Shown: positions 42,542-50,133 of the stretch, one piece after another
How positions within the stretch are numbered: position 1 is the first letter of the stretch
Layout: every line of letters starts with the position of its first letter
DNA from: Hymenobacter gelipurpurascens
GTDB lineage: Bacteria; Bacteroidota; Bacteroidia; Cytophagales; Hymenobacteraceae
Length of the DNA: 64,000 bases
Reading direction: 5' to 3'
Assembly (NCBI RefSeq): GCF_900187375.1
Contig: NZ_FYEW01000003.1
Location: 124,001 to 188,000, forward strand
Position numbers and translations under genes: made by a program
Notes under the pieces: model-generated
Seen by the model: the letters and a program-made list of their open reading frames with translations, nothing else
Database searches by the model: none
What the model was told of the DNA's origin: nothing

Positions 42542-43876
42542 CTACACCGCGTCGGAGAGGCTGGTAAAGGTGAAGTCCCGGATTTTGAGCGGGGGCACCA
42601 GGTTGCCACCTACCCGCACCGGCTTACCGATGGCTTCCAGGTTGTTGAGCATAATAATCGGCGACTCGTTGAAGCGGAAGTTCTTCACGGGATGCTTGAT
42701 TTTGCCGTTTTCGATGAAGAACGTTCCGTCGCGGGTCAGGCCGGTGTAGAGCAGCGTCTGGGGGTCAACGGGACGAATGTACCACAGGCGCGTAACCAGA
42801 ATACCGCGGGCCGTGCCTTTGATGAGGTCGGCGGTGCTTTGGGTGCCGCCTTCCATAATCCAGCCACCGGGGCGCGCCAAGTCCGGAATATTGTTTTTCT
42901 GGGCCCAGTAGCGCGTAGAGTACAGGTTCTTTACTACGCCTTTCTCAATCCAGGTTACCTTCTGCAAAGGCCGGCCGTCGCCGGAGAAGGTGAGGTCAGC
43001 AATTTCTGGGTTGGTGGGGTCAGAGTAGATAGTTACACGCTCATCAAAGAGCTTTTCGCCTTTGCGGTTTCCACCACCTTTTTTGCTCAGGAAGGAACGG
43101 CCTTCGTCGGCGTTGCGGGCGTCCAGTGCACCCATCAGGGCCTGCATCAGCGAGGCATCGGTATTGGCAACCAGGGCGGCCGGCTCCAGAATGACGGTGT
43201 ATTTACCGGGCTCCAGGGCCTTGGCATTGCGCGAGCCGGAGGCTTTATCGGCGGCAATGCGCGTCAGCAGGGCTGCGTCGAACTTGCTGGCATCGTTGTA
43301 GTCGGCGGTAGCATAGCCGGAGCCAGTGCCATCGGGCGTGCGCACCGTGATGCTGAACTCTAGGCCACTGCGCTGCTGGTAAGCCTCTAGGCCTTTGTTG
43401 TTGCGCTTGGCCACAAACCCAGCCCCGTCGTTAAGGAAGGCAGCTGATGTGAGCTTCTTTTCGTCGCAGATTTTCATGCTGGCACCTACCTGCTCCGCGC
43501 GGTATGCGGGCGTGATGTCGGCCGTGCTCTTGGCAAACGACTTCGGCGACTCCAGGTATTTCTGGGGGCCGAGCAGGGGCATGTACTCAGGGCTTTCGGG
43601 GGCGAGGCGGGCAATTTCTTCGGCCCGCTGCACGCACCGGCGCAGGGTAGCATCGTCAAACTCGTTGCAGGTGGCCACGCCACTGCGCTTGCCGAAGCGG
43701 GCTTCTACGGCCAAGGCTACGTTATCAACACCGCCGCTGGTGCTGATGGCATTGCGCGCCGAGCGCACGTTGCCGCCCGTATTGCCGGTAAGGGTTGCCT
43801 CGCACTCATCGGCGGTGCTAAAGCTCAGGACCTTCTTCAGGATGGCCTGGGATTCGTCTTTGGAAAGTATTGCCAT
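42542..43876 (-). CDS. TldD/PmbA family protein, TldE-like copy 2
   Basis: A 444-residue TldE-type subunit nearly identical to copy 1 at both ends (MAILSKDESQAILKKVLSFS and PPLKIRDFTFTSLSDAV). It diverges more in the middle (SPKSFAKSTADITPAYRAEQVGASMKICDEKKLTSAAFLN). No HExxxH and no signal peptide. It starts 24 nt after the stop of tldD-like copy 2, so the two form a tight operon. The stop overlaps TGGCCTA. Confidence 0.9.
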   Translation of the reverse strand: MAILSKDESQAILKKVLSFSTADECEATLTGNTGGNVRSARNAISTSGGVDNVALAVEARFGKRSGVATCNEFDDATLRRCVQRAEEIARLAPESPEYMPLLGPQKYLESPKSFAKSTADITPAYRAEQVGASMKICDEKKLTSAAFLNDGAGFVAKRNNKGLEAYQQRSGLEFSITVRTPDGTGSGYATADYNDASKFDAALLTRIAADKASGSRNAKALEPGKYTVILEPAALVANTDASLMQALMGALDARNADEGRSFLSKKGGGNRKGEKLFDERVTIYSDPTNPEIADLTFSGDGRPLQKVTWIEKGVVKNLYSTRYWAQKNNIPDLARPGGWIMEGGTQSTADLIKGTARGILVTRLWYIRPVDPQTLLYTGLTRDGTFFIENGKIKHPVKNFRFNESPIIMLNNLEAIGKPVRVGGNLVPPLKIRDFTFTSLSDAV

Positions 43877-43900
43877 TACTAGAGTTGATGCGGAAGAAGG

Positions 43901-45553
43901 TTAGCTAATCTTGCGGGCGGTGTTGATGACGTTCACGGCGTTGAAGCGCGTGGTGGCCGAGCCGTGGCTCACGGCCGAAACCTGCGAAGGCTGGCCCTTG
44001 CCGTCGAAGAAGGAGCCGAACAAGCGGTAGTCCGACTGGTCGCAGCTACCGGCGCAGCTGTTCCAGAATTCCTGTGTATTCGCCTGGTAGGCCACATCTT
44101 CCAGCTGACCGGCAATTTTGCCTTTCTCGATGGCGTAGAATACGGTACCGCCGAACTGGAAATTGTAGCGCTGCTGGTCAATAGAGAAGGAACCGCGGCC
44201 AGCAATGTAGATGCCCTTATCCACGCCCTTAATCATTTCGTCCACGCTCATTTTGGTGGCGCTAGGCTTTAGGCTCACGTTGGGCATGCGCTGGAACTGC
44301 ACCGTGCTCCAGGAGTCGGCGTAGCAGCATCCGTCCGATTCTTTCTGCCCGACGATGGCCGCCTGGTCCCGAATCTTCTGGTAATCCACGAGCTTGCCTT
44401 CTTTGATGAGGTCCCACTCCTTGGTTTTCACGCCTTCGTCGTCGTAACCCACTGCGCCCAGCGAGCCAGGCTGCAGCTTATCGGCCACAATGTTCACGTA
44501 CTTCGAGCCATACGGAATGTTCTTGGCTTTCCATTCCAGCGTAGCGAAGGAGGTGCCAGCATAGTTGGCTTCGTAGCCCAGCACGCGGTCCAGCTCCAAG
44601 GGGTGGCCTACCGATTCGTGAATGGTCAGGCCCAAGTGGTTCGGGTCGAGTACTAAGTCATATTTGCCCGCCGTTACACTCTTGGCTGTAAGCTTGGCTT
44701 TGGCCTGCTGCGCCGCCAGAGTCGCATCTTCCAGAATATCGTAGCTCTGCTTGTAGCCGATGAGGCCTGTGCCCTGCGGACCGGCAATTTTGTCTTCGGC
44801 TTTGGGCGTCAGGTACTCGTAGCCGAGGCCCATGGGGGAGCTGAGCGCATCGCGGGAGCGGAACTTGCCCGAGGCCTTATCAATGGCCGTTACGCTGAAC
44901 GTGGGCCAGATGCGGTGCACATCCTGATCGATGTAGGAGCCGTCGGTAGAGGCAAAGTACTTCTGCTCGTTGATCTGGAATAGGCTGGAATTGACGAAGT
45001 TGGCGCCGTTGTCCATGGCCTTGGCGTTGGCCGCCAGCAGCAGCTCTACCTTCTCTTTCACCGGCACCTCAAAGGCGTTGCGCTGGATAGGCGTTTTCCA
45101 GGATACCTCACCATAGCCCTTTTGGGGTGCCAGCTGCACGGGCTGCTTTTGCACCTTGGAGTTGGCCTTGGCAATTTCCACAGCCAGCTGGGAAGCTTTG
45201 GCTAGGCCGGCTTCGGTTACAATATTGGTAGCCGCAAAGCCCCAAGTGCCGTTGGCAATAACCCGCACACCGGCGCCGTAGCTTTCCCCACTGGCAATGT
45301 TTTGCACCTGCTTTTCGCGGGTGAAAATGCTTTGGTTGAGGTAGCGTCCGATCCGAACGTCGGCGTAGGTGGCGCCGGCCGATTTTGCCGCATTCAAGGC
45401 CGCATCGGCCATCCGTTTATTCAGGGCAGCGTCTACCGTTTCGAGCAGGCGGGCCGGATCTACGGGCGTAGATTCGGCGAAGCCTGGAAGAGAAGGCAGC
45501 CACAGCGCCCCGGTCGCCAGGCCAGTGAGGCCCACGAAGTCGCGTCGTTTCAA
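43901..45553 (-). CDS. TldD-like metalloprotease copy 2 with Tat signal
   Basis: With TTG at 45553 as start, the product has 550 residues, exactly as copy 1, and begins MKRRDFVGLTGLATGALWLP, a twin-arginine signal. An ATG at 45655 would give a 34-residue extension with no similarity to copy 1, which argues for TTG. HESVGH near residue 311 provides the metal ligands. Conserved blocks (RIGRYLNQSIFTREKQVQNIAS, ASTDGSYIDQDVHRIWPTFSVTA, GCCYADSW, CAGSCDQSDYR) run parallel to copy 1. First gene of the four-gene tld set plus CarboxypepD_reg gene. Confidence 0.9.
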   Translation of the reverse strand: MKRRDFVGLTGLATGALWLPSLPGFAESTPVDPARLLETVDAALNKRMADAALNAAKSAGATYADVRIGRYLNQSIFTREKQVQNIASGESYGAGVRVIANGTWGFAATNIVTEAGLAKASQLAVEIAKANSKVQKQPVQLAPQKGYGEVSWKTPIQRNAFEVPVKEKVELLLAANAKAMDNGANFVNSSLFQINEQKYFASTDGSYIDQDVHRIWPTFSVTAIDKASGKFRSRDALSSPMGLGYEYLTPKAEDKIAGPQGTGLIGYKQSYDILEDATLAAQQAKAKLTAKSVTAGKYDLVLDPNHLGLTIHESVGHPLELDRVLGYEANYAGTSFATLEWKAKNIPYGSKYVNIVADKLQPGSLGAVGYDDEGVKTKEWDLIKEGKLVDYQKIRDQAAIVGQKESDGCCYADSWSTVQFQRMPNVSLKPSATKMSVDEMIKGVDKGIYIAGRGSFSIDQQRYNFQFGGTVFYAIEKGKIAGQLEDVAYQANTQEFWNSCAGSCDQSDYRLFGSFFDGKGQPSQVSAVSHGSATTRFNAVNVINTARKIS

Positions 45554-45711
45554 GAGGTAGTAAGTTTGGTGATAGAGAAGGAAAGCGTGGTGAAGTTTAG
45601 CCAGAAGCCCGGCCAATTGCAACCAAACGACGCAAATGGCGTAAGTGGGCTGCATTTTTTCAACAAACAGGCTGAAGTATTGCTGATTTACCCAGCCAAG
45701 TAGCGCTTTTG

Positions 45712-46743
45712 TTACTTCACCAACTGCAGCAAATCCTGCGCAATACCTTCCCAGGGCTGCTCCAGATTAATCGTAACGACCCGGACGGGGTGGCCTAGCA
45801 AGGTGTAGCGCAGATCGGTGGTTTGCGCGGCGGCCGGATACAGCAGAATGCCCTCCAACTGTTGGCCCGGAAGCGTGGGCTGGTTTTGCAGGTAGGCGTA
45901 GAGCTGGTAGAGGTGGGGCGAAATCAGCTTTTGCTGATCGTAGCGGGTGCGCAGCGCGGCAGCGTAGTACTTGGTGTCGAGGATGATTTTGCGGTCGGAG
46001 GCTTCTAGCGTGGTGTCCGTAATCATGGCCGGCAACAGGCCTATGGCGGCTTCATCTGCGGCTTCGGCCTGCCAGGCAATGGTTTCGGACAGCACCCGAA
46101 ACCGGCGCTGCTCCAGACGGTAGAAGTTGCGCACGAACTGCTCAAACAACCGCGCCATCAGCACCTCATCGCGCCGGAAGTCGCGGAAACGGGCAGGGCC
46201 TTCCGCGTTTGGCGCGGGCAGCGCACTATGGTAAATCAGCTCGCACACATTCAGCAGAAACCCGCTGGCTCCGGTCGGGCGCAGCCGACGAACAGCACGC
46301 AGGTTTTCGGAGGTGAGTGGCCTAGCAGATATTGCGGCCGGAAAGCGCCGCACAGCCAGACGAATTTCCTGGCGCAAAGTGGTGGGCAAGCTGCGCGAGC
46401 GGCTGAGGTGGCCTAGCGTGCCCAGCAGCAGCTGGTTGAAGGGCGTATCGGGACCTAGCTCATCAAACTCACACACGGCCCGGCCCCGGCGCAGCAGGTT
46501 GCGTGCCACAGTGGGTGCCAATTGCACTCGCCCCCTTATTTCCGTCAGCTCCTCCTCATGGGTGCTGTAGGCCATTCCTAATCCCTGGCGCAACAGGCGC
46601 CGCGTACCCGTGAGCAGCACATGCGCCAACAACTCCAGCGGCCGATGAAACGCCGCGGCGTCCGTCGCCAGCAGCTCCTCACGTTCCGGCAGCCGATTCC
46701 AGGCGTAGCATAGCAGATAATAGAGGTTCTGAATGGGAATCAT
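45712..46743 (-). CDS. mcrC: McrC-like subunit of a type IV restriction endonuclease
   Basis: A 343-residue protein with the McrC architecture: N-terminal IPIQNLYYLLCYAWNRLPE and an ELTEIRGRVQLAPTV segment. A C-terminal PD-(D/E)xK nuclease core follows (about 238-258, MITDTTLEASDRKIILDTKYYAA), where D and the DTK triad provide metal and catalytic residues. McrC cuts modified DNA when recruited by the GTPase McrB. mcrB lies upstream on the same strand, separated by a 219-bp gap that contains a palindromic repeat. Confidence 0.9.
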   Translation of the reverse strand: MIPIQNLYYLLCYAWNRLPEREELLATDAAAFHRPLELLAHVLLTGTRRLLRQGLGMAYSTHEEELTEIRGRVQLAPTVARNLLRRGRAVCEFDELGPDTPFNQLLLGTLGHLSRSRSLPTTLRQEIRLAVRRFPAAISARPLTSENLRAVRRLRPTGASGFLLNVCELIYHSALPAPNAEGPARFRDFRRDEVLMARLFEQFVRNFYRLEQRRFRVLSETIAWQAEAADEAAIGLLPAMITDTTLEASDRKIILDTKYYAAALRTRYDQQKLISPHLYQLYAYLQNQPTLPGQQLEGILLYPAAAQTTDLRYTLLGHPVRVVTINLEQPWEGIAQDLLQLVK

Positions 46744-46799
46744 TGAGCGGGGATTGGCCTAGAACAACATACAAGAACGTCAATGAAAGCCCATCTCGT

Positions 46800-46927
46800 G
46801 GGCCCCCACCCCAGCCCCTCCCTTCGGGGAGAGGGGCTTAGAGTACTATTGCAAATTCAGCTACGGAAGTCATTGTGGTACCAACGTGAGCCCCTCTCCC
46901 CGAGGGGAGGGGTTGGGGTGGGGGCCC
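46800..46927. repeat. Intergenic palindromic repeat between mcrB and mcrC
   Basis: Arms 46800-46838 and 46889-46927 (39 nt each) are reverse complements except for two mismatches. The arms are very G/C-rich (GGGCCCCCACCCCAGCCCCT). The 50-nt centre is not symmetric. REP-like elements of this composition are common in Bacteroidota intergenic DNA. Confidence 0.85.
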
Positions 46928-46962
46928 GCGGCCGCACATAAGATTAAGCAGAGCAGGCAGCG

Positions 46963-48279
46963 TTACTTCCGCAGCAGCTTCTTCTTGTGGGCGGCGGCTT
47001 TTGCGGGCTGATCCAGCCAATAGTCATCTAGGAGCGGCGCAATTTCCTGTTCCAGAATCAGCGTAAGCCACTGTTCTGCCTCGGTGGGCTGGGCAGGCGG
47101 CTGGCAGAAGTAACTATGGCCGATGCGAAACTCGGGGCCTAATTCCGGATCATCGGCAATGGCTTGGTTAAGCTCCGTGAGGCGCGCTACAAGGCGCTGC
47201 ACAACCTGGGCCGGTACTCCGTGCTGTGCCAGCAGTTCCTGCAGCGGCGGCCCAAACTCCGGCTCCATCTCCACGAACGCAAAGCGGCGACGCAGGGCAT
47301 AATCCAGGGGCGCCAGGCTGCGGTCGGCCAGGTTCATGGTCCCGATGAAATGCACATTGGCCGGCACGTAAAAATGAGGCGCATCGGCGGGGGAGTAGGG
47401 CAGGCGCACGGCGTGCTCGGGGCCGCGCTTGTCGGCTTCCAGGAGCAGCAACAGCTCCCCAAATATCCGGCTCAGGTTGCCGCGGTTCAGCTCATCAATC
47501 AGCAGAAAATACGGCCGCTCCGGCTCCTGGGCGGCGCGGCGGCAAAAATCCAGCAGTATGCCTTCCTGAAGCTGAAATGTGCCGTGGGCATTCGGCCGGA
47601 AGCCCTGCACAAAGTCCTCGTAGCTATAGCTGGGGTGGAACTGCACCAGCTCCACGCGGCGGGCATCCGTCTGGCCCAGCTGCAGCCAGGCCAGGCGGCG
47701 CGCCAGAAACGTTTTGCCCGTACCGGGTGGGCCCTGCAGCACTACGTTGCGGCGGCGGTTGAGTGCCGCCAGCACCGCATTCAGCTTATCCTCAGTAATA
47801 AATAATTCCTGTAGGGCCTGCTCGCGGCTGTACGGTACGGGCGCGGGAAGCTCGTAGGCCAGTGCGGGCTCCTGGGCCAGCGTTTCGGCCGCTGCCGCAG
47901 TAGCTGCTTTGTCGGGGCCAGTAGGGGCTTTGGTTGATTGGGGCGCGTACAGCTCCTGCATGGCTTCCTGGGCCGCTACGTCGCCATCCAGTGCGGAGTT
48001 TTCGAGGGTAGGCCGCTTGGTGGCAATAGTGAAATCGAGCTGCTCCAGCACGCGGTTGGTAGGCCCCCCGGCCGCCAATGGCCAGACGGCTTCGGGCTCA
48101 TGCAGCGCCAGGCGCCAGGCGGCGCGGGCCACCGTGCGCGGGGCGTAGCGCCGGCCCTTATACACCAGGTCGTAGACGGTGCTGAGCGGCATGCGCGGGC
48201 CCTCACGGTCTAGCTGGCGCAGGGCGCGCAGCACATGGTCGCGGGTGAGGTGGGTGGGGTCGAAGGGAGGAGCTGGCAT
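46963..48279 (-). CDS. mcrB: McrB-like AAA+ GTPase of a type IV restriction system
   Basis: A 438-residue protein. Residues 10-75 (LTRDHVLRALRQLDREGPRMPLSTVYDLVYKGRRYAPRTVARAAWRLA) form a small N-terminal domain, probably the target-recognition head (unnamed here). The AAA+ part has Walker A GPPGTGKTFLARRL (about 183), SYSYEDFVQGFRPN, Walker B YFLLIDELNRGNLSRIFGELLLLLE and the McrB signature GTMNLADRSLAPLDYALRRRF. McrB binds modified DNA and translocates, activating McrC. Which modification is recognised cannot be read from the sequence. Confidence 0.92.
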   Translation of the reverse strand: MPAPPFDPTHLTRDHVLRALRQLDREGPRMPLSTVYDLVYKGRRYAPRTVARAAWRLALHEPEAVWPLAAGGPTNRVLEQLDFTIATKRPTLENSALDGDVAAQEAMQELYAPQSTKAPTGPDKAATAAAAETLAQEPALAYELPAPVPYSREQALQELFITEDKLNAVLAALNRRRNVVLQGPPGTGKTFLARRLAWLQLGQTDARRVELVQFHPSYSYEDFVQGFRPNAHGTFQLQEGILLDFCRRAAQEPERPYFLLIDELNRGNLSRIFGELLLLLEADKRGPEHAVRLPYSPADAPHFYVPANVHFIGTMNLADRSLAPLDYALRRRFAFVEMEPEFGPPLQELLAQHGVPAQVVQRLVARLTELNQAIADDPELGPEFRIGHSYFCQPPAQPTEAEQWLTLILEQEIAPLLDDYWLDQPAKAAAHKKKLLRK

Positions 48280-48348
48280 TCGGTTCTAAAGTACGGTCAA
48301 AACACCGGTGGCGCTACTTTTAGCTCCCTGGTTACGCGCTAGGCCACT

Positions 48349-48386
48349 AAAAAAGCCCGGCTGCTGATAGGCAACCGGGCTTTTTT
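48349..48386. terminator. Hairpin terminator after the small 40-aa gene
   Basis: AAAAAAGCCCGG (48349-48360) pairs with CCGGGCTTTTTT (48375-48386), a perfect 12-bp stem with T-runs both ways. It lies between the 48400-48522 gene and mcrB. Confidence 0.8.
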
Positions 48387-48399
48387 GAAATATATAGGA

Positions 48400-48522
48400 C
48401 TACCCTTTCTGCGTAGTCTTCTTTTTACCATCGGGCTTGTCCTTGATGGTTTCTTCGTTCTTTTTCTCCTGGTTCTTGGTGGCAGGATCGGTATGCTGGG
48501 GCGTGGTGGTAGGCTGGGCCAT
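48400..48522 (-). CDS. Very small hydrophilic protein (40 aa)
   Basis: ATG at 48522 to TAG at 48400 encodes MAQPTTTPQHTDPATKNQEKKNEETIKDKPDGKKKTTQKG. It is highly charged, without hydrophobic core, so probably disordered. A strong terminator follows directly, and the upstream region has room for a promoter. This supports a real gene. I recognise no family with a known function. A longer overlapping minus-strand frame (48339-48665) is non-coding in appearance. Confidence 0.55.
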   Translation of the reverse strand: MAQPTTTPQHTDPATKNQEKKNEETIKDKPDGKKKTTQKG

Positions 48523-48701
48523 GATGTCGGGAAGTATGATGAATAGATAGCCTGTCTACGATGAAGTTGCGGGCACGGTGATAAAAGCCGAAGTCTTATG
48601 TCAGATTCGGGAAGTAAGTGTGTGCAGAGGCGCTTATCTCGCTGTGCGGTGTACATTCGCCCCACAACTATGCTACCGCTGCTCTATTGCTCTTGGCCAA
48701 C

Positions 48702-50102
48702 ATGAAAAAACGTTATTTCTGGCCCCTGGTGGCCGTTTTATGGTGCCTGTTGACTAACTCGGCAGTTGCCCAGCAGCTTCACTTCGAAAAAGACTCGCTA
48801 GGCCAGGTGCTGCAACGGGCGCGCCAACAGCAAAAGCCCGTTTTTCTGCTTCTGACCTTGGGCCCGCGGCCAGAGGCGGCAGGCCTCACCAAAGCCCAGC
48901 TAGACCAAGTCTACGGGACTGGCCTAGATTATGGCATTGTTGCCAAAGAGCTAGAGCGCGACTTTCTGCTGGTAAAAGTGCCGTTTGGTACCCCCGAGGC
49001 ACAGCGCATCTCGCGGCGCTACTACGTCAATACGTACCCCACGTATCTCTACCTCCACCCCGATGGCACCGTGCTGCACCGGAGCTACTCTAGCTCGCAA
49101 GATCCCCAGCGCTACCTCCGCGACATCGAAACGTTTCGGCAGAAGCTAGCCAGCCCCAACAACCTCAGCCAGTTGGAACAGCGCTATGCCCAGGGTGAGC
49201 GAGGCGTAGAATTTCTGCGGCAGTACATCAAGACGCGCCAGAGTGTGGGCGCCCCCATCCGGCCCGCCCTGCTCGATGCCTACGTGCGCGAATTGCCAGT
49301 TAAGGCCTTCGATGACTTTTTGGAGGTGGTGTTTGTGCACGAATGCGGCCCGCTGGTGGATAGCCGCGCCTATAAGCTGGCTCGCTTCAACAAACGCCTG
49401 ACCGACAGCATGTATGCCACGCTGCCCTTGGCCCGACGCATCACATTCAACAATCTGATTATCAGCAACACCATCCAGGAGGCCATTGCCCGCCGCGACC
49501 AAAACCTAGCCATGCAAGGCGCTAGTTTTGCGCGCGGCACGTGGCCTAGCACCGACTACCTGAATGGCTCGCGCACCTTTGACCAGAACATGATGCGCTA
49601 CTACCAGGGTGTGCGAGATACCGCGCGATACCTGCCGTTGTTGGTGAATTTCTACGAGCGTCACTACATGGCCGTGCCCGCCGACACCCTCCGGCGCCGG
49701 CAGGCTATGCGACGGGCGTTGCAGAACAGCTTCCAGAACCCCCGGCCCTATCCCAACTTGTCCCTGCCTGATTCTTCGGTGAAAAAGGTGTGGGTCGAAT
49801 CGAGAACCAAGCCCATTGACACCTACGCCCTCGACCTGAATAATGGGGCATGGGCGCTCTATATCTCCGGCACCAAGCGCGCAACATACCTCCTGCAAGC
49901 CATGCGCTGGAGCCAACGTTCCATCGAGCTTGACCCGCAAGCCGGCTACTACGATACGCTGGCCCACCTCCTGTATAATCTGCGCCTTCATGCTGAAGCA
50001 GAGGCCACGCAACAAAAAGCCGTAGCGCTAGCCAAAAAAGAAGGCAAGGCAACCGAAGGATATAAGGAAGTACTACGCAAAATCAAGAACGGCACCCTCT
50101 AG
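48702..50102 (+). CDS. Thioredoxin-fold protein without CXXC, secreted
   Basis: The ATG at 48702 gives a signal peptide (MKKRYFWPLVAVLWCLLTNSAVAQ) and 466 residues. Residues 25-150 follow the DUF255/thioredoxin-like pattern (SLGQVLQRARQQQKPVFLLLTLGPRP...ELERDFLLVKVPFGTPEAQRISRRYYVNTYPTYLYLHPDGTVLHR). The redox CXXC is absent; this position reads GPRPEA. The cis-Pro (TYPTY) is kept. The C-terminus (about 380-455) is helical and TPR-like (NNGAWALYISGT...SIELDPQAGYYDTLAHLLYNLRLHAEAEATQQKAV). The protein is probably periplasmic and binds rather than reduces its target. The TAG stop overlaps TAGGCCA. Confidence 0.8.
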   Translation: MKKRYFWPLVAVLWCLLTNSAVAQQLHFEKDSLGQVLQRARQQQKPVFLLLTLGPRPEAAGLTKAQLDQVYGTGLDYGIVAKELERDFLLVKVPFGTPEAQRISRRYYVNTYPTYLYLHPDGTVLHRSYSSSQDPQRYLRDIETFRQKLASPNNLSQLEQRYAQGERGVEFLRQYIKTRQSVGAPIRPALLDAYVRELPVKAFDDFLEVVFVHECGPLVDSRAYKLARFNKRLTDSMYATLPLARRITFNNLIISNTIQEAIARRDQNLAMQGASFARGTWPSTDYLNGSRTFDQNMMRYYQGVRDTARYLPLLVNFYERHYMAVPADTLRRRQAMRRALQNSFQNPRPYPNLSLPDSSVKKVWVESRTKPIDTYALDLNNGAWALYISGTKRATYLLQAMRWSQRSIELDPQAGYYDTLAHLLYNLRLHAEAEATQQKAVALAKKEGKATEGYKEVLRKIKNGTL

Positions 50103-50133
50103 GCCACTACTAAGCTGGCCTAGGGCGTGCCGC

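Noticed and set aside
43901..45655. ATG start at 45655 for tldD-like copy 2
   Set aside because: It would add 34 residues not shared with copy 1 and would bury the Tat motif; the aligned TTG start fits both copies.
48339..48665. 108-codon minus-strand frame overlapping the 40-aa gene
   Set aside because: It is rich in Arg, Pro and Ser without any fold pattern, and crosses a terminator; the 40-aa frame in another phase is more plausible.
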